64,000 nucleotides of DNA from NCBI GenBank assembly GCA_002245135.1, contig NGBS01000586.1:186001-250000 (forward strand), written 5' to 3'. The notes beneath the pieces were generated by a model, which saw only the letters and a program-made list of their open reading frames with translations, was not told where the DNA came from and did no database searches. This stretch comes from Proteromonas lacertae (lineage: Eukaryota; Sar; Bigyra; Opalinata; Proteromonadidae). The translations under genes and the position numbers were made by a program. This document shows, piece by piece, positions 59,981 through 64,000 of this stretch (the stretch's first letter is position 1; every line of letters starts with the position of its first letter).

Positions 59981-60685
59981 AAGAAGAATAAAGATGAAGA
60001 ATTTGGAGATAGTGGTTTTGGTAGTGGATTTGGTGATGGATTTGGAGATTCAGGTTTTGGTGATTCTGGCTTTGGTGATACCAGTGGTTTTGGTGATTCA
60101 AGCGGATTTGGAAGTAATAATGGATTTGGTAGTTCAAATGGTTTTGGAGCATTTGGAGAAGAGGATAATAAATCTACTAAAAAATCAAAGACTAAATTTA
60201 AGCCAAAAGAAGAAAGTGAAAGTGAGAGTGAGAGTGAAGAAGAAGAGAAGAAGCCAGTCAAAAAATCAAAATCAAAATCAAAATCAAAAGAAGAAAGTGA
60301 AAGTGAAGAAGAAGAAAATAAAAAGAAGCCAGTTAAGAAAGAAACACCAAAACCAAAGAAAGAAAGTGAAAGCGAGAGTGAAAGTGAAAGTGAAGAAGAA
60401 AAAACAAAATCATCTAAAAAAGCAACACCTCCTCCACCACCACCAGCTAGAGAAACCAAGCCTGCACCTCCACCACCTGAGAGAGAATCAAAACCTACAC
60501 CTCCACCACCTACACCAGCAAAAAATGAAGAAAAACAACCCCCACAAACACAAACACCAAAGAAAGATGAAAGTGAAAGTAGTGATAGTGAAAGCGATAG
60601 TGATAAACCACCAGATATTAAACCTCCTCCAATTCCTGATAGTTCAAGTAGTGAAGATTCTGAAGTATGGAGTGATGAAGATTAA
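59396..60685 (+). CDS. Low-complexity tail frame, probably the C-terminal continuation of the ArfGAP-kinase gene
   Basis: From about 59570 to 60685 a plus-strand frame, in the same phase as the kinase exon, encodes repeated modules of acidic-then-lysine tracts (SGGEEEDDKKKKKKSK, about four copies). A GFG/DSGFG-rich block (about 60006-60160), SESESE tracts and proline runs (TPPPPPPAR) follow. It has no upstream exon or start of its own beyond a chance Met. Between 59393 and 59570 the same repeats continue but in two other frames. The cause appears to be changes in A-run length (gatgaaaaag versus gatgaaaaaaag). This looks like one gene whose microsatellite-like repeat has slipped, or an assembly error in homopolymers. 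Counting it as an independent gene is not supported. Confidence 0.5.
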
Positions 60686-60943
60686 ACTTGTAAAGAAATG
60701 ATGTTATAGTACTCTCATAAATAGAAAATTATGTAAAGTAATGTTTTCAATTATAAAATTAGACAAGATATATATTTTTATTTGAATGTTGTGTTTTGGA
60801 TGTTAGTTTAAGTTAATAAATTAACATATCATCACAATATTCTCTACTCAATGTTATTTAGTAACTCCTAAGCTTGTTTTGAAATTAAAGGGATGACTAA
60901 CCGAAATATATCCGTTTTTATGATTTTGAATTTTTGATATTAA

Positions 60944-61999
60944 ATGACAGCGGATAACTATAAAAGTAAACATCCACATGCAGCTGTTAAAGAAACTGCT
61001 TCTGGTCTTGTATATCTGTCTCTATCATTTTATAGTTTGCTGGTATTGTTGCAAGACTTGTAGATTACCCATTAGACACAATAAAAGTGTTGCAACAAAT
61101 AAATCCAGTATAAAGTTTTATTATATGCAATATCTTAGGGATTGTATAAAGGCATTATAGATTGTGCAAGAATTACATTCAAAAGATTCGGCATGCGTGG
61201 TTTTTATATTGTATATCTATTAAACAATTAGTTTTTATTAAAATAGGGTATTACAGCTCCAATGGTTAGTTCATCACTCGAGAATGCTTCTTTATTCACT
61301 ACATTTGACACAGTCAAACATTTACAGGGAGTTAAAAGTGATGATAGTGATTTTACAGTTGCTAAATTTTTCCCTTGCGCAATTTCTGCTGCAGTTGTAA
61401 CTGCTCATATATTAACTCCCCTTGAGTTGTTAAAGTGTAGAATGCAAGTATATAATATTTACATTTATAAATTTATACAATTTATTTAATTCTTATTCAA
61501 ATAGATGTTACAATCAGCACAAGAAAGAGCAGGTGCAAATGTAAGATATTCAAGTCCAATAGATGTATTTGTCAAAGTTGTAAAAGAAGAAGGCATTCGT
61601 GGATTATATAGAGGAAACACAGCTACATTATGTCGTGAAATACCAGGGCATATAGCATGGTTCGGTGTATATGAAATTATAACTAGGTCATTCTTAAATC
61701 CAGGACAGACTAAACAAGATTTGAAGAATTGGCAAATTATGATAGCTGGATGTTGTAGTGGGTTTTCTTATTGGTCAATGTTTTATCCTGCAGATGTTGT
61801 GAAGTCCAGAATGCAGACTAATATGACAAAAATTAAATTGACTTTCCCAAAAGTATTTATGAGTATATACAGAGATGAAGGTATTAGAGGGTTGTATCGT
61901 GGTTATTTGGTCACTGCTATGAGAGCATCTTATTCTAATGGTTTTATTTTTTTGGCACATCATCAGGCATTAAGATTACTAAATTATTTAGATCCATAA
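60944..61999 (+). CDS. Mitochondrial carrier (SLC25 family, ornithine/carnitine-carrier group)
   Basis: Five exons: 60944-61009, 61036-61107, 61139-61210, 61247-61447 and 61505-61999. Introns are 26-57 nt; the model gives 301 residues, the standard carrier length. All three repeats carry the Px[DE]xx[KR]x[KR]-type signature: YPLDTIKVLQQ (the second basic position is a Val-Leu variant), TPLELLKCRMQ and YPADVVKSRMQ. Each is followed by the GxRGxYRG-like motif (GIRGLYRGNTATLCREIPGHIAWFGVYE; GIRGLYRGYLVTAMRASYSNG). The REIPGHIAWFGVYE segment resembles the ornithine, carnitine and basic amino-acid carriers (SLC25A15/20/29). Substrate is not settled. It sits in the inner mitochondrial membrane and implies a metabolically linked organelle. 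Confidence 0.93.
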
Positions 62000-62393
62000 T
62001 AGTATTTCTATTTAGTAAAATTAATAATCTATGTTATTTAGTAAGATGTTTTTTAATAGATAAAAGAACACTAATTTTTATTACAACAAATTATAAGTTT
62101 CATACACAATAGTACTATTGAAAACTCAAGATACACAACCAAAACCTACAATGCTGTGCTTTTTAAATTAAAAAAATGTGAGTCATCTTCAAGCCAAAAG
62201 CTTGCAGTTTTAGGAGCATTTTCGCCAAAATTTAGGTTCAAATCATTCCCTTTTCTTTTTCTTTCTATAAAGAGGAGAGTATATAGTGAGTGATATATAC
62301 ATTCAGATCAATTTTTCAATCGTATTAGCTTGATTAGATATATTAGTTTGTTACAAACTCTACATTTTACTTAATTTACGTGTCATACAGAGA
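62000..62393. other. Intergenic spacer between tandem plus-strand genes
   Basis: About 390 bp, AT-rich. It holds the 3' end of the carrier gene and the promoter of the next. A short pyrimidine tract (about 62250-62270, ttcccttttctttttctttc) precedes the next gene's start by about 130 bp. No RNA gene or repeat is seen. Confidence 0.35.
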
Positions 62394-64000
62394 ATGAGTT
62401 ATAAAGATGATATACATTTTTTAACTATAAAACCTCCATTAGGTCAGAATGATATGGTGCACTTATGTGAACCTTATAGCATAACTGTTACTATTTCAGT
62501 GGGAAAAGAGTATATATTTATCAATATCGATTATACATAGAAGTACTGGAAGTCAGAAATGCAAAGTATTAGCAGATATTTGGACAAATGCCAGAGATAA
62601 ATACAGGTATTTCAAAATGTTATTATATTTAATTAAATATATATAGTTCAAGTGGAAGATGGCATGCAATACCAATGGCTTTAGTTAGTCGTGAAGACAA
62701 AGGAGAAGCTTTTCATCTCCATTTTTCAGTTTCAATATTAGCAATAACTACAGGTAAATATGAAATAACTTCCAGGTGCAGAGGTGAAGAATTTAGAGAA
62801 AATGAATACATATGGATTGGCACTGAATATAGTAATATAATAATAGTTGTTATTCCTTCGCCATTTCAAGGTATTATTAGAACAATGACAAGTGGAGTAG
62901 TAAGACAATTTATGAAATGGTTTGAAGAGAATGTAAAAGTAGAAGGATATCCTACTTATGATGATGAGAATAATGCAAATACAGCTAATACAAATACAAA
63001 TACGAATTGTACTTGTACTAATGGATTATTATTGAATGGTTTATCAACATCCTTAATGCCATTAGGAAATAGTAATAGAGACAAAGGAAATAGAAATCTA
63101 ATCGCTTATTGTTCTAGTTTAATAGCTTCTACTGCATTTGAATCAAATATTGAAGTTGATTATTGTGATGGTTTAGTGAAATTATTACATGGTTCTACTT
63201 GGTTAAATAGTGTATCGAATATAAAGAGGTTATTAGTCTGGAGTTTAGGCAGCACATATTTAGCAAATTCATTTCAAAAAAGGTATATATATATATATTA
63301 TTATTATTATTATATCAATAGTATAACTGATTTTCAAAGAGACTTAGCCACTCCTAATCCACGATATATTACAGTGACTGAAAGTCCAAATGAAAAACAA
63401 GCAAAATATAAATCACTTTGTGGGGCATTATCTGCTCTATTAAAAATAGCCATTCAAACGAGAGATGTAAATTCAGATGAAAGTTTCAGATCTATTTTAA
63501 ATAACCAAAGATATTCTCCTTTGCCATTCTCAAGAAGAGCTTTAACTCCAATGAGAATAGCAAAATCAGGTGGTAATACATCGAGTGTATTATTTGAATT
63601 ATTATTAGATATATGTAAAAACTGCATTCCTGATATTTCAGATAAGAAATTATGTGATCAATTAGTCAGTACAGTTGCTGGTTCTAGTGATTCATTGGTT
63701 CAATTATATTTAATAAGAGTGATGAGAGCGTTATATGATAAACCACCTGTTATATTACCGACTGCAATTCATTCTAATTCAAAGAATGTAACTCAAGCAA
63801 TTTGTAATGCATTTTTAATGCATTGTGAATGGAATAAAGAAAAGACAAAAGATGAATTTGATAATGAATATGAAATCAATTTTGATAATAAACATCCTGG
63901 ACCATTATCCACACTCTTAAAATTAGTAAACAATATAATAGAAAAACCACCTAAATGTTTATCAAATGTTGTATATCATAAATCAAAATCAAATTATAAT
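62394..64000 (+). CDS. Large protein of unknown family, cut by the right window edge
   Basis: Exons 62394-62509, 62541-62606, 62647-63282 and 63322 to beyond 64000. Introns are 31, 40 and 39 nt. The last is a multiple of three without stops, so it could also be retained. At least about 498 residues. The first about 150 residues look like a beta-sandwich (ITVTISVGKE...ADIWTN...GEAFHLHFSVSI...YEITSRC...EYIWIGTEY), reminiscent of carbohydrate-binding or C2-like folds without a clear motif. The rest is helical with an Asn-rich insert around residue 220 (NNANTANTNTNTN). I do not recognise the family. The start ATG is supported by phase agreement through three junctions. Confidence 0.65.

Noticed and set aside
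59503-60701. Long minus-strand and +2 frames over the kinase tail
   Set aside because: Shadows of SE, DK and proline repeats. No domain and no splice links.
62761-62777. A 22-nt GTAAAT...CAG intron in the edge gene at about 62755-62776
   Set aside because: Below the smallest reliable intron here. Reading through keeps a sensible strand (KYEITSRCRGEE) in frame.

Overview
The window is nuclear DNA of an AT-rich, gene-dense, unicellular eukaryote with a functional spliceosome. I could place about 33 protein-coding genes. Almost all are interrupted by very short introns: about 110 modelled, mostly 26 to 57 nt, nearly all starting GTAT and ending TAG. Stops include TAA, TAG and TGA, so the code looks standard. 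Gene content (SEC23, SEC61B, SMC2, SNRNP40, a DHHC enzyme, an SLC25 carrier) is core eukaryotic. A TTLL1-type tubulin ligase and a small protein resembling axonemal CFAP141 suggest a lineage with cilia or flagella. Proteins are rich in Asn, Ser and Gln. I cannot name the lineage from this sequence alone.

Layout. 1-5.5 kb: a cyclin-like fragment cut by the left edge, an MFSD5 transporter and a pseudokinase-LRR protein built from symmetric exons. 5.8-10.4 kb: Fe superoxide dismutase, TTLL1 and SEC23. 10.4-17.3 kb (minus): a CAP-Gly/IQ/PPEF-like degenerate phosphatase with EF-hands, a membrane TPR-J chaperone and an orphan EF-hand/zinc-finger protein. 17.6-22.4 kb: a mucin-like surface protein, an SLC9B-type antiporter, a decayed MULE transposase fragment and an MMACHC-like B12 gene. 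22.5-28.3 kb: a large single-pass surface protein, a partial pseudogene copy and its intact parent, an OFA-type MFS transporter. 28.5-38.7 kb: an AAA+/BRCT-like protein, a putative mitochondrial protein, SMC2, a tandem-repeat protein and a membrane-anchored papain-like pseudoprotease. 38.8-45.9 kb (minus): an acid-lipase homologue, a DHHC palmitoyltransferase with ankyrin repeats, a WW/cyclophilin/CCCH protein and the CFAP141-like protein. 46.2-54.3 kb (plus): an Asn-rich orphan, a TAZ/CW/ARID/RanBP2-finger regulator and an OTU/RING/PHD/IWS1-like protein. 54.3-64 kb: SNRNP40, SEC61B, an orphan, an ArfGAP-NAK kinase fusion, a mitochondrial carrier and an orphan running off the right edge.

The most unusual signal is the density of novel domain fusions and of enzyme folds whose catalytic residues are replaced (kinase, PPP phosphatase, papain-like protease, cyclophilin, possibly ArfGAP). 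Several seem to link trafficking, ubiquitin and chromatin modules in one chain. All gene models are hand-spliced from reading-frame continuity and family matches. In every multi-exon model that lies wholly inside the window, except the MMACHC-like gene, the exon lengths sum to a multiple of three.
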